Assembly: GCF_016908415.1 (NCBI RefSeq)
Contig: NZ_JAFBDW010000002.1
Coordinates: forward strand, 248,001 to 312,000
Source of the DNA: Caldicoprobacter guelmensis
Lineage (GTDB): Bacteria; Bacillota; Clostridia; Caldicoprobacterales; Caldicoprobacteraceae
Direction of reading: 5' to 3'
DNA length: 64,000 nucleotides
Shown here piece after piece: positions 8,555-17,659 of the stretch. Each line of letters opens with the position of its first letter. Position 1 is the stretch's first letter. The notes beneath the pieces are model-generated. The model made no database searches. It was not told the origin of the DNA and saw nothing but the letters and a program-made list of their open reading frames with translations. Made by a program: the position numbers and the translations under genes.

Positions 8555-9037
8555 ATGAAGGTGGCTGTTTATCCAGGAAGCTTTGACCCTATAACCAATG
8601 GACATTTGGATATCATAAAAAGAGCTAGCAAGATATTTGACAGGCTGATTGTTGCTGTGGCGTGTAACCCCAACAAGGTAGCGACATTTACCGTTGCGGA
8701 AAGGATGGAGCTCATTAAAAAAGCGGTGGGTGATTTGCCAAACGTGGAGGTTGACCACTTTGAAGGGTTGCTGGTCGATTTCATGAAAAAGAAAAACGCC
8801 AGCGTCATAATAAAGGGGTTGAGGGCGGTATCGGATTTTGAATATGAATTTCAAATGGCGCTCATGAACAGAAAGCTTGACCCCAACATAGAAACCCTGT
8901 TTATGATGACCAGCTATAAATATTCATATTTAAGCTCGAGCATTGTCAAGGAGATAGGGAAACTGGGAGGATGCATTGGTGACCTGGTGCCAGAGGTCAT
9001 TTTGCCTGATATACAGAAAAAGTTGATTAGCTCATGA
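8555..9037 (+). CDS. coaD: Pantetheine-phosphate adenylyltransferase
   Basis: Catalyses the penultimate step of coenzyme A synthesis, joining 4'-phosphopantetheine and ATP to give dephospho-CoA. Diagnostic motifs are YPGSFDPITNGHLDII with the TxGH-type NGH nucleotide site, RMELIKKAV, IIKGLRAVSDFEYE, and the ISSTxxR-like YLSSSIVKE. At 160 aa it is full length. ATG 8555 is taken as the start, with AAGGAG inside the end of rsmD; GTG 8543 would add four residues. Confidence 0.96.
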   Translation: MKVAVYPGSFDPITNGHLDIIKRASKIFDRLIVAVACNPNKVATFTVAERMELIKKAVGDLPNVEVDHFEGLLVDFMKKKNASVIIKGLRAVSDFEYEFQMALMNRKLDPNIETLFMMTSYKYSYLSSSIVKEIGKLGGCIGDLVPEVILPDIQKKLISS

Positions 9038-9052
9038 GGGGGAGTGGATAAG

Positions 9053-9508
9053 ATGAACATCTTCAACCTTCTTGATATCTTGGAAGATGAGCTGGAAAAC
9101 GGCAAAGTTGTTCCCCTCCTGGGAAAAGTGATGGTGGATCGCGATAAATGCCTGGATATTATCAGGGATATTCGCCTTAGCCTGCCTGAAGCACTGGAAC
9201 AGGCTGAAATGATCACCAAAGAGCGCCAAAGGATATTGGCCGAGGCGCAAAAAGAGGCCGAAACCCTTCTCAAAGAAGCTGAACAACACATTAAAGCTCT
9301 TGTGGACGAGCACGAGATCACGCAAAGGGCCTACCAGCAGTCAAGGGAGATCATTGAAAATGCGCAGGAGAGCGCCAGAAAGATACGGCTGGGAGCGAGG
9401 GAATATGCCGATGAGATACTGCAGGAAGTGGAGCGCTATCTTGCCCAACAGCTAGAGGTCATAAAGCAAAATCGAGAAGAGCTGAAAGGTACCAAAAAGC
9501 AAGGGTAG
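9053..9508 (+). CDS. Coiled-coil protein of unknown function (ATPase-subunit-like annotation family)
   Basis: A protein of 151 aa. After a short N-terminal segment (FNLLDILEDELENG..VPL) most of the chain is a charged, heptad-rich coiled coil full of Glu, Ala, Lys and Gln. Proteins of this type next to coaD in Clostridia are often labelled ATPase or V-type subunit H-like because of the coiled coil, without real evidence. There is no signal peptide or membrane segment. The position beside rsmD-coaD is conserved. The ATG at 9053 has GAGGGGGAG at proper distance. A scaffold or division-site role is possible, but I do not assign one. Confidence 0.7.
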   Translation: MNIFNLLDILEDELENGKVVPLLGKVMVDRDKCLDIIRDIRLSLPEALEQAEMITKERQRILAEAQKEAETLLKEAEQHIKALVDEHEITQRAYQQSREIIENAQESARKIRLGAREYADEILQEVERYLAQQLEVIKQNREELKGTKKQG

Positions 9509-9509
9509 G

Positions 9510-10733
9510 TCATTGTCGTGAATGCCGGGATGGGTTAAGGTGCCTTGTTATAAGGGAAACCAGTGCTGTTAATGTGAGAGACAGGATACAGTATAATACC
9601 CATTGCCACGCGCTTTGTAGTTGGCCAGAGAATGACATGTTCGGTTGCGGGGCGAATGGGTAAAAGGCATCCAGTTCTGGATTGGGGAAAATCTTCATAA
9701 TACCCCACGCCAATGTGGATGCCAGTATTCCGTGAAGGAGTTTTGCCTTCATGTATAGGCTGAGGGAAAGGCCGTGCCTGCTCAAAAAGCCCATTACCTG
9801 GCAGTGTATGGAAAAACCACTCCAGCTGATTACAAATGCGCTCAGGATTATCTTTTGGGGCAAAGGTGCGATTGTTTGGGATATAAGCTTGCAGCCGGCG
9901 GTCATCTCGAATATCCCACCTATCAGTCCTGGAAGCAATTGTGGCCTTATTCCCAGTGGCAAGATAAACGGCATTAAAATTTGAGATATGGCATTTATGA
10001 GGTTGATTTTTAGTAAGATGTTTATGATTACAGAAAAAAGGATTATAAATCCCCCTATATAAAGGAGCGTATTCATAGAGTTGCGGACGGCATCGCCCAG
10101 CATTTCTCCCAAGGTTCTGCTGTCTTTTTTCCTTGCAGCCAGCATAGCTGATAAAGCCTCTTTAAAGGTGGGGGGGTTATCTGTTTTTTGGCTCTTTATA
10201 CGGCCAGATGGTATATAAAAGCGAAACAGGAGGCCTACTATAATGGAGGCTATATAGTGACTTGCTGCAATGACTTTTCCAGCTGCTGAACTGTTAAGCA
10301 TTCCTACGCCCACTGCGCCCAGCATGAAGAGGGGGCCTGAGGTACTGCAAAAAGCCATTATTCTTTGGGCTTCATGGACGGTTATATCGCCTTTCTCGAG
10401 AAAGGATGCTGTCAGCTTTGCTCCCACGGGATAGCCAGAAGTGATGCTCATAGCCCATATAAACGAGCTTTTGCCCGAACAGCGAAATAATGGCTTCATG
10501 ACAGGCCTGAGCAGGACAGCAAAGAAGTCTACAAGGCCGAGGGCTATCATCATTTCAGAGGTAATGAAAAAGGGAAGCAGTGCCGGGAAGACGTTTTTCA
10601 GCCATGTATCCAAGCCGATTAGGGCTGCTTGTAATGATTGCTGCGGGAATGCGAGTAAAAAGCCGCCCACTAGGAGGCATAACGTTACCAGTGTTATCGA
10701 TTGCACTGTAGATAAAGCATATTTTTTTTGCAT
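9510..10733 (-). CDS. ylbJ: Sporulation integral membrane protein YlbJ
   Basis: A polytopic membrane protein of 407 aa with about eight hydrophobic segments and the nucleoside-transporter-like gate motif SGYPVGAKLTASF together with FCSTSGPLFMLGAVGVGML. YlbJ is expressed in the mother cell during sporulation and is needed for normal spore formation. The C-terminal part GIFEMTAGCKLIS and SWSGFSIHCQVMGF is typical of the family. It is convergent with the coiled-coil gene and divergent from the patatin gene. The B. subtilis order ylbJ-ylbK-ylbL-ylbM is partly kept here. A strong AGGAGG site precedes ATG 10733. Confidence 0.93.
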   Translation of the reverse strand: MQKKYALSTVQSITLVTLCLLVGGFLLAFPQQSLQAALIGLDTWLKNVFPALLPFFITSEMMIALGLVDFFAVLLRPVMKPLFRCSGKSSFIWAMSITSGYPVGAKLTASFLEKGDITVHEAQRIMAFCSTSGPLFMLGAVGVGMLNSSAAGKVIAASHYIASIIVGLLFRFYIPSGRIKSQKTDNPPTFKEALSAMLAARKKDSRTLGEMLGDAVRNSMNTLLYIGGFIILFSVIINILLKINLINAISQILMPFILPLGIRPQLLPGLIGGIFEMTAGCKLISQTIAPLPQKIILSAFVISWSGFSIHCQVMGFLSRHGLSLSLYMKAKLLHGILASTLAWGIMKIFPNPELDAFYPFAPQPNMSFSGQLQSAWQWVLYCILSLTLTALVSLITRHLNPSRHSRQ

Positions 10734-10803
10734 TTTTCCTCCTGTAGGGTATTATAAAAAATTTGAGGCTTAGTATAAATCATATTGTGGAGGTAATGGA
10801 TTT

Positions 10804-11586
10804 ATGAAAAAAAAGGTAAAAATAGGGTTGGCTCTAGGGTCGGGAGCTGCCAGAGGGCTGGCTCACATTGGGGTGCTGCAGGTGCTGGAGGAAAACGGAA
10901 TTGTACCCGATTACATAGCCGGGAGCAGTATTGGCGCCATTGTGGGGGCGCTTTATGCAGCCGGCATTTCCCCTAAGATGATGGAAGGCATAGCACAAAA
11001 CCTGGATATAAAGAAGTATTATGACGTCACTGTTCCGCGTTGTGGATTTGTGAAGGGGCAAAGGATTGAAGAGCTGCTAAGGCTGCTTACTCGCGATAGA
11101 GATTTTAAAGAGCTCAACATTCCCCTTACCGTTACCGCTGTCGACCTTAAAACCTGCAGGTTAATAGAGCTTAACGAGGGTAAGGTGTATAAGGCTGTGC
11201 GGGCCAGCATATCTATTCCGGGAATATTCACCCCTGTGGAACACGGGGATTATATACTGGTGGATGGAGGATTGCTGGCACGTGTACCGGTAGATACCGT
11301 TAAAAGGATGGGAGCCGACGTGGTCATAGGCGTGGATGTAGGATTTCGGGGGCAACATCGCCCGCCTCTTAACATAATGGAGGTGATCATCCAGTCATTT
11401 GAAGTAGTGGAATTGGAGGTACTAAAAAGCAACGTCGAGAAAGGGGACGTAATCATATATCCCGATGTTCAGGATGTACACCCCTTTTATTTTGATAAAG
11501 TGGATGAGTGCGTGCAAAAGGGACGGCAAGCCACCCTGGAGGTCTTGGGACGCATAAAAGACCTCATAGAGGCACATCAGCATTAA
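10804..11586 (+). CDS. Patatin-like phospholipase (YlbK/RssA-type)
   Basis: A 260-aa serine hydrolase of the bacterial patatin family, expected to act on lipids or acyl esters. It has the oxyanion glycine run LGSGAARGLAHIGVLQVL, the nucleophile elbow AGSSIGA with Ser near residue 40, and the catalytic DGG (VDGGLLARVP) near residue 157. It shares a 70-base divergent region with ylbJ and ends 4 bases inside the convergent ylbM, matching the ylbK position. The natural substrate is unknown. Confidence 0.9.
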   Translation: MKKKVKIGLALGSGAARGLAHIGVLQVLEENGIVPDYIAGSSIGAIVGALYAAGISPKMMEGIAQNLDIKKYYDVTVPRCGFVKGQRIEELLRLLTRDRDFKELNIPLTVTAVDLKTCRLIELNEGKVYKAVRASISIPGIFTPVEHGDYILVDGGLLARVPVDTVKRMGADVVIGVDVGFRGQHRPPLNIMEVIIQSFEVVELEVLKSNVEKGDVIIYPDVQDVHPFYFDKVDECVQKGRQATLEVLGRIKDLIEAHQH

Positions 11587-12845
11587 ACAATTCTGATCTT
11601 CTCAGTAAAATCTCTATTGCCTTTTCTGTATTTTGGCTGGGGAATGCCAAGACTATATAAGTTAGTCGCCAAAATGTCTATTTCAAACATCTCGCGGGCT
11701 ATCGGGTTTTCTAGCACTCGTTCATAGTGTGATACCTTGGTTATTATAGGCTTTCTGGCATGTTGTTTTAATTGTTTCAAAAGCGGGATGGCCCTTTTTG
11801 AGAATCCCAGAACTCTCAGGTATTGGGGGCCACCGGCGTTTTTAAACCTTTCCACTTTTTCTTTCGTTATGTCCAAAAGTGCGTGGATAAGTATGCGCTG
11901 AAGGCGAGTGTATGTGTATCTCTTTGTCTTGATAAGGGACATGAATTCATTTAAAGTGGAGGCTTTAAGAGCGCATTCCTTTATGCGGTTTTCAAGGCCT
12001 TCGTCTACATCCATCAGGTTTTCTATGTCCTTTAGCGACATAGAGCGAATTTTTCCTAGTATAAGCTGCTCAAGGGAGGTGTTGGAGACCGGGCCCTTGC
12101 CCGATTCTATAGCCCGCTTTAATATTTCAAATGAAGGCTGGGGCATTGCCCGGGAAATATTGTTCCAGTCATTTTGCTTAATAACTTCATTTCTTATCGC
12201 TGTTGCGCTGGATAGCTCACCGCTCATTTCCTGGGCATTATAAGGTGCACCTATGCGCTTGATGGTGACTGGTATCATGTTGCTTTTTGTTCTATAGAGC
12301 GCTTTCAGGTATTCTATTGCCAGTATCGAATTTGAACTGCTCAACATTTTTTCCCACTGGCTTTCTGCAAAATTAAGTCCGCTCATTTTTGCATGTTCTA
12401 CTATTGCTCTGTGCCTAGCCAGAGGGAAAGGCAGCCCTTGGTTTAAGTATTGCTTTAACAGCGTTTTAAAGGAGTGCGGCTCATCGGCCAGTATCCTGGC
12501 TATTTCTGCGAGGGGGTGTATTTCACCTATCTCGCTGCCAAAGCTTATATGAGTTACCACGCCTGTATGGTTAAGGAGCTGCACACCGCCATAAGCAAAA
12601 AGTTCTGCCGTTTGAGATGAATAAGCGATTGGGAGTTCTATGACTATATCTACCCCATTTCTGAGCGCCATCTCGGTTCTTTCCCACTTGTCTATTATGG
12701 CTGCTTCGCCCCTTTGGGTAAAATGGCCCGACATGGCCACTATGATGTAATCGGGCTTAATGAGTTCTAAGGAGCTTGTGAGGTGATATAAGTGTCCATT
12801 GTGAAAGGGGTTGTATTCTGCTATAATCCCCAGTACTTTCATCAT
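11583..12845 (-). CDS. tmcAL: tRNA(Met) cytidine acetate ligase TmcAL (YlbM)
   Basis: A 420-aa nucleotidyltransferase-like enzyme that uses acetate and ATP to make N4-acetylcytidine at the wobble position of elongator tRNA-Met. The N terminus has the signature GIIAEYNPFHNGHLYHL with the HIGH-type nucleotide site, followed by VIVAMSGHFTQRGE and the conserved ELP..YSSQTAELFAYGGV. An elongator tRNA-Met gene occurs at 60.2 kb in this window. It is divergent from pta, separated by about 260 bases with promoters. Confidence 0.94.
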   Translation of the reverse strand: MMKVLGIIAEYNPFHNGHLYHLTSSLELIKPDYIIVAMSGHFTQRGEAAIIDKWERTEMALRNGVDIVIELPIAYSSQTAELFAYGGVQLLNHTGVVTHISFGSEIGEIHPLAEIARILADEPHSFKTLLKQYLNQGLPFPLARHRAIVEHAKMSGLNFAESQWEKMLSSSNSILAIEYLKALYRTKSNMIPVTIKRIGAPYNAQEMSGELSSATAIRNEVIKQNDWNNISRAMPQPSFEILKRAIESGKGPVSNTSLEQLILGKIRSMSLKDIENLMDVDEGLENRIKECALKASTLNEFMSLIKTKRYTYTRLQRILIHALLDITKEKVERFKNAGGPQYLRVLGFSKRAIPLLKQLKQHARKPIITKVSHYERVLENPIAREMFEIDILATNLYSLGIPQPKYRKGNRDFTEKIRIV

Positions 12846-12929
12846 ATACCCCCCTCGCCTTGTAAGATTTTAAAACTGATGGATATTATTTTACATTAAA
12901 CATAATGTGATGTAAATTTAAAAAAACTC

Positions 12930-12957
12930 TTGATTTGCTGGCTATTTGAGTTAGAAT
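12930..12957 (+). promoter_or_regulatory. Candidate SigA promoter of pta-ackA
   Basis: TTGATT (12930-12935), 16-base spacer, TAGAAT (12952-12957). The remaining AT-rich gap between ylbM and pta (12846-13106) holds no gene; no clear redox-regulator box could be read. Confidence 0.45.
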
Positions 12958-13106
12958 AAAAAAGGGCGTTTTAAACCTCAAAATATATACAGAAAATTCT
13001 GAAATTACGTTTTATGAAGGATTTTAACGTTTTATGTAGAATATTAAATGGGTTGTTTTTTTGTGCAATTGGCTAAAATAAATTTTTGCTGAAAGGGGTA
13101 TATTCT

Positions 13107-14099
13107 ATGGGTGTAATGGAATCTATCATTAGCAAGGCAAAGTCATGTAAAAAGCGCATAGTCCTCCCAGAAAGCAATGATGACAGAACGCTGAAAGCGG
13201 CAGAAATAGCTATGAGGGAGGGCATAGCCGATATAATCCTGCTGGGCAAGAAAGAAGAGATTTACAAGAGTGCAGCAGGGTTGGATTTAACGGCTGCCAC
13301 AATTATAGAGCCAGAGGGCTCCGATAAATTTGACTTTTACGTTGAACAGCTGGTGGAGCTTCGCAAACACAAGGGTATGACCCATGAAAAGGCCAGGGAG
13401 CTTATGAAAAACCCGCTTTACTACGGTTCCATGATGGTCAAGCTGGGGGATGCCGATGGAATGGTGGCCGGGGCGGTGCACAGCACGCCTGACGTATGGA
13501 GGCCGGTTTTGCAGATCATAAAGACCATGCCGGGGATCTCGGTGGCGTCCAGCTGTTTTCTCATTGAAGTGCCTGACTGCCCATACGGCGAGAACGGGGT
13601 GTTCATCTATGCTGATTGCGGTTTGAACCCTAATCCTACTGCTGAGGAGTTGGCGGCCATTGCTGTGGCTGCGGCTAGGACTGCAAAGGTGCTGGTGGGC
13701 ATGGAGCCTCGAGTAGCCATGCTCTCATTCTCCACAAAGGGAAGTGCCGAGCACGAATCGGTTGATAAGGTGAGGGAGGCCACGCGCATTGCAAAGCAGA
13801 TGATGCCTGACTTGCTGATAGATGGAGAGCTTCAGGCTGACGCCGCTCTGGATATGGAAGTGGCCAAGAAAAAGTGCCCTGATAGCCCAGTAGGGGGCAG
13901 GGCCAATGTTCTCATATTCCCTGACCTCAATGCCGGCAATATCGCATACAAGCTTACTCAGAGGTTGGCCAAGGCTATGGCGCTGGGGCCATTAAGCCAA
14001 GGACTGGCAAAGCCGGTCAATGACTTGTCGAGAGGCTGTAGCGCCGAGGATATCGTCAACGTAATTGCAATTACGGCGGTTGAGGCTCAACAACAGTAA
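13107..14099 (+). CDS. pta: Phosphate acetyltransferase
   Basis: Converts acetyl-CoA and phosphate to acetyl phosphate in fermentative acetate formation. It is the short single-domain form of 330 aa, lacking the DRTGG-type N-terminal domain of the E. coli enzyme. Signatures include RIVLPESND, YGSMMVKLGDADGMVAGAVHST, and the C-terminal ANVLIFPDLNAGNIAYKL. ATG 13107 with GAAAGGGG upstream is preferred over TTG 13086. ackA follows 15 bases later, so the two act together to make ATP and acetate. Confidence 0.96.
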   Translation: MGVMESIISKAKSCKKRIVLPESNDDRTLKAAEIAMREGIADIILLGKKEEIYKSAAGLDLTAATIIEPEGSDKFDFYVEQLVELRKHKGMTHEKARELMKNPLYYGSMMVKLGDADGMVAGAVHSTPDVWRPVLQIIKTMPGISVASSCFLIEVPDCPYGENGVFIYADCGLNPNPTAEELAAIAVAAARTAKVLVGMEPRVAMLSFSTKGSAEHESVDKVREATRIAKQMMPDLLIDGELQADAALDMEVAKKKCPDSPVGGRANVLIFPDLNAGNIAYKLTQRLAKAMALGPLSQGLAKPVNDLSRGCSAEDIVNVIAITAVEAQQQ

Positions 14100-14114
14100 G
14101 GGGAGGGGCGAAGG

Positions 14115-15314
14115 ATGAAGATTTTGGTTATAAATGCCGGGAGCTCCTCGTTGAAATATCAGCTTATCGATATGACAGATGAGTCTGTTTTGGCAAAGGG
14201 CTTAGCTGAACGGATAGGGATAGACAACTCTAAGCTGTCTCATATACCTGCTGGCAAGGAAAGGATTGAGATAACGGCAGATATCAAGGACCACGTGCAG
14301 GCTGTGAGGATGGTCATAGATGCACTGATACATCCCGAGTATGGGGTAATCAAGGACATGTCGGAGATTTCTGCGGTGGGCCACAGGGTGGTTCACGGGG
14401 GTGAAAAGTTTTCTGGTTCGGTTATAATAAATGATGAGGTGATGGAGGCCATAAGGGCAAACAGTGAACTGGCTCCCCTTCACAATCCAGCAAACATAAC
14501 CGGTATAGAGGCTTGTAAGAGCGTTATGCCGAATACCCCCATGGTAGCCGTCTTTGACACGGCTTTTCACCAGACAATGCCAAAGGAAGCATATATTTAT
14601 GCCATTCCTTATAGCGCTTATGAAAAATATGGCATAAGGCGTTATGGATTCCATGGCACTTCACACAAATATGTGGCTTTGAGGGCTGCCAATCTGATGG
14701 GTAGGCCTATAGAAGGCCTTAAAATAATTACATGTCATCTGGGCAATGGGTCCAGCATTGCTGCTGTTAAGCACGGCAAGTCGGTGGATACCAGCATGGG
14801 TTTTACCCCTTTGGAAGGCTTACCTATGGGTACACGCTGCGGTACCATTGACCCGGCAATTATCACTTTCCTTATGGAAAAAGAGGGTATGACCTATCAG
14901 GAGATCAATCATTATTTGAACAAGGAGTCGGGAGTGCTGGGCATATCGGGCGTGAGCAGCGATTTTAGGGATTTGGAGACGGCTGCAAATGAGGGGAATG
15001 AGCGGGCACGATTGGCATTGGACATATTTGCTTATTCTATAAAGAAATATATTGGGGCATACGCTGCAGCTATGGGCGGACTGGACTGTGTGGTCTTCAC
15101 GGCAGGTATAGGTGAAAATAACCCTTACATCCGCCAAAAAGCCTGTGAAGGTTTAGAGTTTTTGGGCATAAAGATAGATAAGGAGAAAAACGAATATACC
15201 AAGAAAGGTAAAGAGGGTGAAATATCCACAGCTGATTCCACAGTTAAAGTACTGGTTATTCCAACCAATGAGGAGCTTATGATAGCCAGGGAGACCAAGG
15301 AATTGGTTGGCTGA
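14115..15314 (+). CDS. ackA: Acetate kinase
   Basis: Phosphorylates ADP from acetyl phosphate, the ATP-yielding step of acetate fermentation. The 399-aa chain shows NAGSSSLKYQL at the N terminus, GHRVVHGGEKF, VFDTAFHQTMP, RRYGFHGTSHKYV with the active-site His, and FTAGIGENNPYIR. A GGGGAGGGG site precedes ATG. It is co-transcribed with pta and followed by a terminator. Confidence 0.97.
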   Translation: MKILVINAGSSSLKYQLIDMTDESVLAKGLAERIGIDNSKLSHIPAGKERIEITADIKDHVQAVRMVIDALIHPEYGVIKDMSEISAVGHRVVHGGEKFSGSVIINDEVMEAIRANSELAPLHNPANITGIEACKSVMPNTPMVAVFDTAFHQTMPKEAYIYAIPYSAYEKYGIRRYGFHGTSHKYVALRAANLMGRPIEGLKIITCHLGNGSSIAAVKHGKSVDTSMGFTPLEGLPMGTRCGTIDPAIITFLMEKEGMTYQEINHYLNKESGVLGISGVSSDFRDLETAANEGNERARLALDIFAYSIKKYIGAYAAAMGGLDCVVFTAGIGENNPYIRQKACEGLEFLGIKIDKEKNEYTKKGKEGEISTADSTVKVLVIPTNEELMIARETKELVG

Positions 15315-15432
15315 TGGCTAGGTTTTACGATCTCCAGGTGAGTCCATTTCCTTTTTATAGGTGGGAGGGATCACATATATATAATTGATTTGCGATAGAT
15401 TGCAAGTATGGATGTAGCAAGTGGACGAAAAT

Positions 15433-15471
15433 GGATATCAGGGGAAGTGACACCTTGATATCCTTTTTTTG
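15433..15471 (+). terminator. Rho-independent terminator of pta-ackA
   Basis: GGATATCAGGG pairs with CCTTGATATCC (one G-U), followed by seven T. Confidence 0.85.
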
Positions 15472-15501
15472 TAATAAGTATTTGGATTAGGGGGGATGAC
15501 C

Positions 15502-16527
15502 ATGGCTGTAAGGCCGGATAAGTTTTTGGAAAAAATGTATAATATGACAGTACCTAAATACGAGTTTAATGCTAGGAACATTGATGAATGGAGAATGTGG
15601 AGGAATGATTTGAAGAAGGTATTTATAGAATGCCTGGGTGGTTTACCAGAAGGAAAAGTGGATTTAAATCCACAAATTGTGGAGCAAAAGGAGCTTGACG
15701 ATTATGTAAGACAGCGGGTTGTATTTAACACTTTAGAAGATCTAGAAATGCTCGCTTATGTATTGATTCCGAAGAATATAAAAGGCAAGCTGCCAGCTGT
15801 TGTAGCATGCCACGGCCATGGGTATGGAAGCAAGGATATAGTGGGGCTTAATTTTGACGGCAGTGAGAAAACGGGGGATATTGGGTATCAGAAGAATTTT
15901 GCTGTTGAGCTGGTAAAGAGGGGATTTTTGGTCATAGCACCTGAACTCATTGGATTTGGTGACAGGACACTTGAGGAGGATGCAGCAAAAGCCTATAAAG
16001 GAGAGAGTTCTTGTTACAAAATATCAATTAATTTGTTAATGATGGGCAAAACAATGGCTGGAATACGAGTGTATGAGGTTATGCGTACCATAGATTATCT
16101 CTTAACCCATAGCGAAGTGGACCCTGATAGAATAGGCTGTATGGGCATTTCTGGGGGTGGACTGGTATGTGCTTTTACAAGCGCTTTGGATGAGAGAATT
16201 AAGGCTGCGGTCATCAGCGGCTATGCAAATACTTTTAAGGACAGCGTAATGTCCATTTACCATTGTATAGATAACTTCATACCTGGGATTATACAGTACG
16301 CTGAAATGCCCGATATAATAGGTCTCATAGCTCCAAGGCCTCTGCTCATAGAGTCAGGTACCCAAGACCCTATATTTCCCATAGAAGCTACCCGAAAAGC
16401 ATTTGCTAAGCTAGAGAAAATATATGAAGTCTTAGGGGCTCGTGAAAAATTGGATAAGGATTTCTTTGAGGGACAGCACCAGATATCAGGCAGGAAAGCG
16501 TACCAATGGCTTTTAAAATGGCTATAA
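15502..16527 (+). CDS. Alpha/beta-hydrolase (dienelactone hydrolase / acetyl-esterase-like)
   Basis: A cytosolic hydrolase of about 341 aa with no signal peptide. The oxyanion region is VVACHGHGYG, the nucleophile elbow is GISGGG with Ser near residue 212, and the likely acid and base are the Asp of SGTQDPIFP and the His of EGQHQISG at the C terminus, so a full catalytic triad is present. This pattern fits the Abhydrolase_7/acetyl-xylan-esterase-like group that deacylates sugars or small esters. ATG 15502 is preferred to ATG 15496 because the G-rich ribosome site touches the latter. The substrate cannot be stated. Confidence 0.8.
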   Translation: MAVRPDKFLEKMYNMTVPKYEFNARNIDEWRMWRNDLKKVFIECLGGLPEGKVDLNPQIVEQKELDDYVRQRVVFNTLEDLEMLAYVLIPKNIKGKLPAVVACHGHGYGSKDIVGLNFDGSEKTGDIGYQKNFAVELVKRGFLVIAPELIGFGDRTLEEDAAKAYKGESSCYKISINLLMMGKTMAGIRVYEVMRTIDYLLTHSEVDPDRIGCMGISGGGLVCAFTSALDERIKAAVISGYANTFKDSVMSIYHCIDNFIPGIIQYAEMPDIIGLIAPRPLLIESGTQDPIFPIEATRKAFAKLEKIYEVLGAREKLDKDFFEGQHQISGRKAYQWLLKWL

Positions 16528-16541
16528 TGAACCTTGTCGTG

Positions 16542-17231
16542 TCATAATAATATTACCGGTATTTTTTCTGAGATCCTTATTTCGTATGGCGATACCCGAC
16601 ATTTATACGCCAATATTTCCACTCCGGTATGGGCGGCTTCCTTGACTTTTTGTGCAAACGCAGGGTCCATATGGACATTGGGGCTAAAGCCTTTTGCATA
16701 GTCCATTTGAACGACAAAGAGCAAAACAGCCCGATGACCATCATTAACGGCTTGTATAAGCCCGTCAATGTGCCTGCGGCCTCTCTGAGTTGGGGTGTCG
16801 GGGAAGAAGCTCCAGTTTTCCAGTTCCAGTGTGACTCCTTTGACCTCAACAAAGCAGATATCTTTGCCTATAAGCTGCAGGTCAAATCGGCTGTCGTTGT
16901 ATGGGACTTCTTTATTTATAATGGTATAATTTTGCAATTCTTGAATTATACCAGCTGTGATGGCTTCTGCAGCAAGGATATTGGGAAGCTGGGAATGTAT
17001 GGACACCCAGCTTCCCTTCTTTTTCACCATTTGGAGCTCATATTTGGTCTTGCGATGGGGGAATGGGTAGTACGAAACTGCCACTTCTGCTCCAGAATGC
17101 AACAGCTCCTTAAGCCGCCCCGTATTGGGAACATGGCAGATAATTTCCTCTCCTGATATATCCACATGTGCGATAAAGCGATTGGGCCTGCATATGAATT
17201 TTCCATATAGCATGTCATAATTAAATTTCAT
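16542..17231 (-). CDS. sfsA: Sugar fermentation stimulation protein SfsA family
   Basis: A 229-aa nuclease-fold protein. Conserved parts are FICRPNRFIAHV, CHVPNTGRLKELL, NKEVPYNDSRFDLQL and the catalytic-looking EVKGVTLE, followed by FPDTPTQRGRRH and VQMDYAKGFSPN. The E. coli homologue was named for effects on maltose metabolism and binds DNA; a true biochemical role is not settled. It is convergent with the hydrolase gene and transcribed alone. The stretch 17232-17405 upstream holds only AT-rich promoter-like DNA. Confidence 0.93.
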   Translation of the reverse strand: MKFNYDMLYGKFICRPNRFIAHVDISGEEIICHVPNTGRLKELLHSGAEVAVSYYPFPHRKTKYELQMVKKKGSWVSIHSQLPNILAAEAITAGIIQELQNYTIINKEVPYNDSRFDLQLIGKDICFVEVKGVTLELENWSFFPDTPTQRGRRHIDGLIQAVNDGHRAVLLFVVQMDYAKGFSPNVHMDPAFAQKVKEAAHTGVEILAYKCRVSPYEIRISEKIPVILL

Positions 17232-17407
17232 ATTTCGTCAGCTGTGATGGATGCTGCCTCCTCCCATTTTATAGCCTTTGTATTCCATTAATGTATCTAA
17301 CTGTAATTCATAGCGCTATAATTTTGCAATTACCTAATCTGATTTTTACTTTATTATACACCTTTCTACACTGTCTTTGTAGTATTGTTAAATTCCCATA
17401 AGATTTA

Positions 17408-17437
17408 AGCAAGCACTGGGGCTACCCAGTGCTTGCT
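17408..17437 (-). terminator. Hairpin, probable terminator of the feo operon
   Basis: A perfect 13-bp stem (AGCAAGCACTGGG with CCCAGTGCTTGCT) and a GCTA loop. The T tail is poor on both strands, so termination is inferred from its position after the Cys-rich gene. Confidence 0.55.
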
Positions 17438-17475
17438 CTTCTGGTATATATTGTAGAAAGAGTCTGGATAACAGG

Positions 17476-17643
17476 CTATTGTTTCTCTTTAACTCGGTTT
17501 TCCGAAGGGCACAGTCCTTTGAGTGAGCACCCCTTACAACCAGCGCAACCCGTGGGCTGTAAGATGAGGGTATGGCATCTGGGACACCTGATGTATTTTT
17601 CTATATTGACAAGCATCTTACATGTGGGACACTGTACATGCAT
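17476..17643 (-). CDS. 55-aa Cys-rich zinc-ribbon-like protein downstream of feoB
   Basis: A small gene read directly on the minus strand: ATG at 17643 with GAGGTG seven bases upstream, TAG at 17476. The product starts MHVQCPTCKM, has a second pair CPRC at residues 20-23 (a four-Cys ribbon), then TGCAGCKGCS and LKGLCP, eight or nine cysteines in all. It begins 16 bases after the feoB stop, so it is very likely part of the feoAB operon. It is not a recognisable FeoC and has no membrane segment, unlike the FeoB-associated Cys-rich membrane proteins. Iron or zinc binding is an inference. Confidence 0.75.
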   Translation of the reverse strand: MHVQCPTCKMLVNIEKYIRCPRCHTLILQPTGCAGCKGCSLKGLCPSENRVKEKQ

Positions 17644-17659
17644 ATTGAGCACCTCGCAA

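Noticed and set aside
15315..15432. A short gene such as yceD or rpmF after ackA
   Set aside because: No frame with suitable start and content is present before the terminator.
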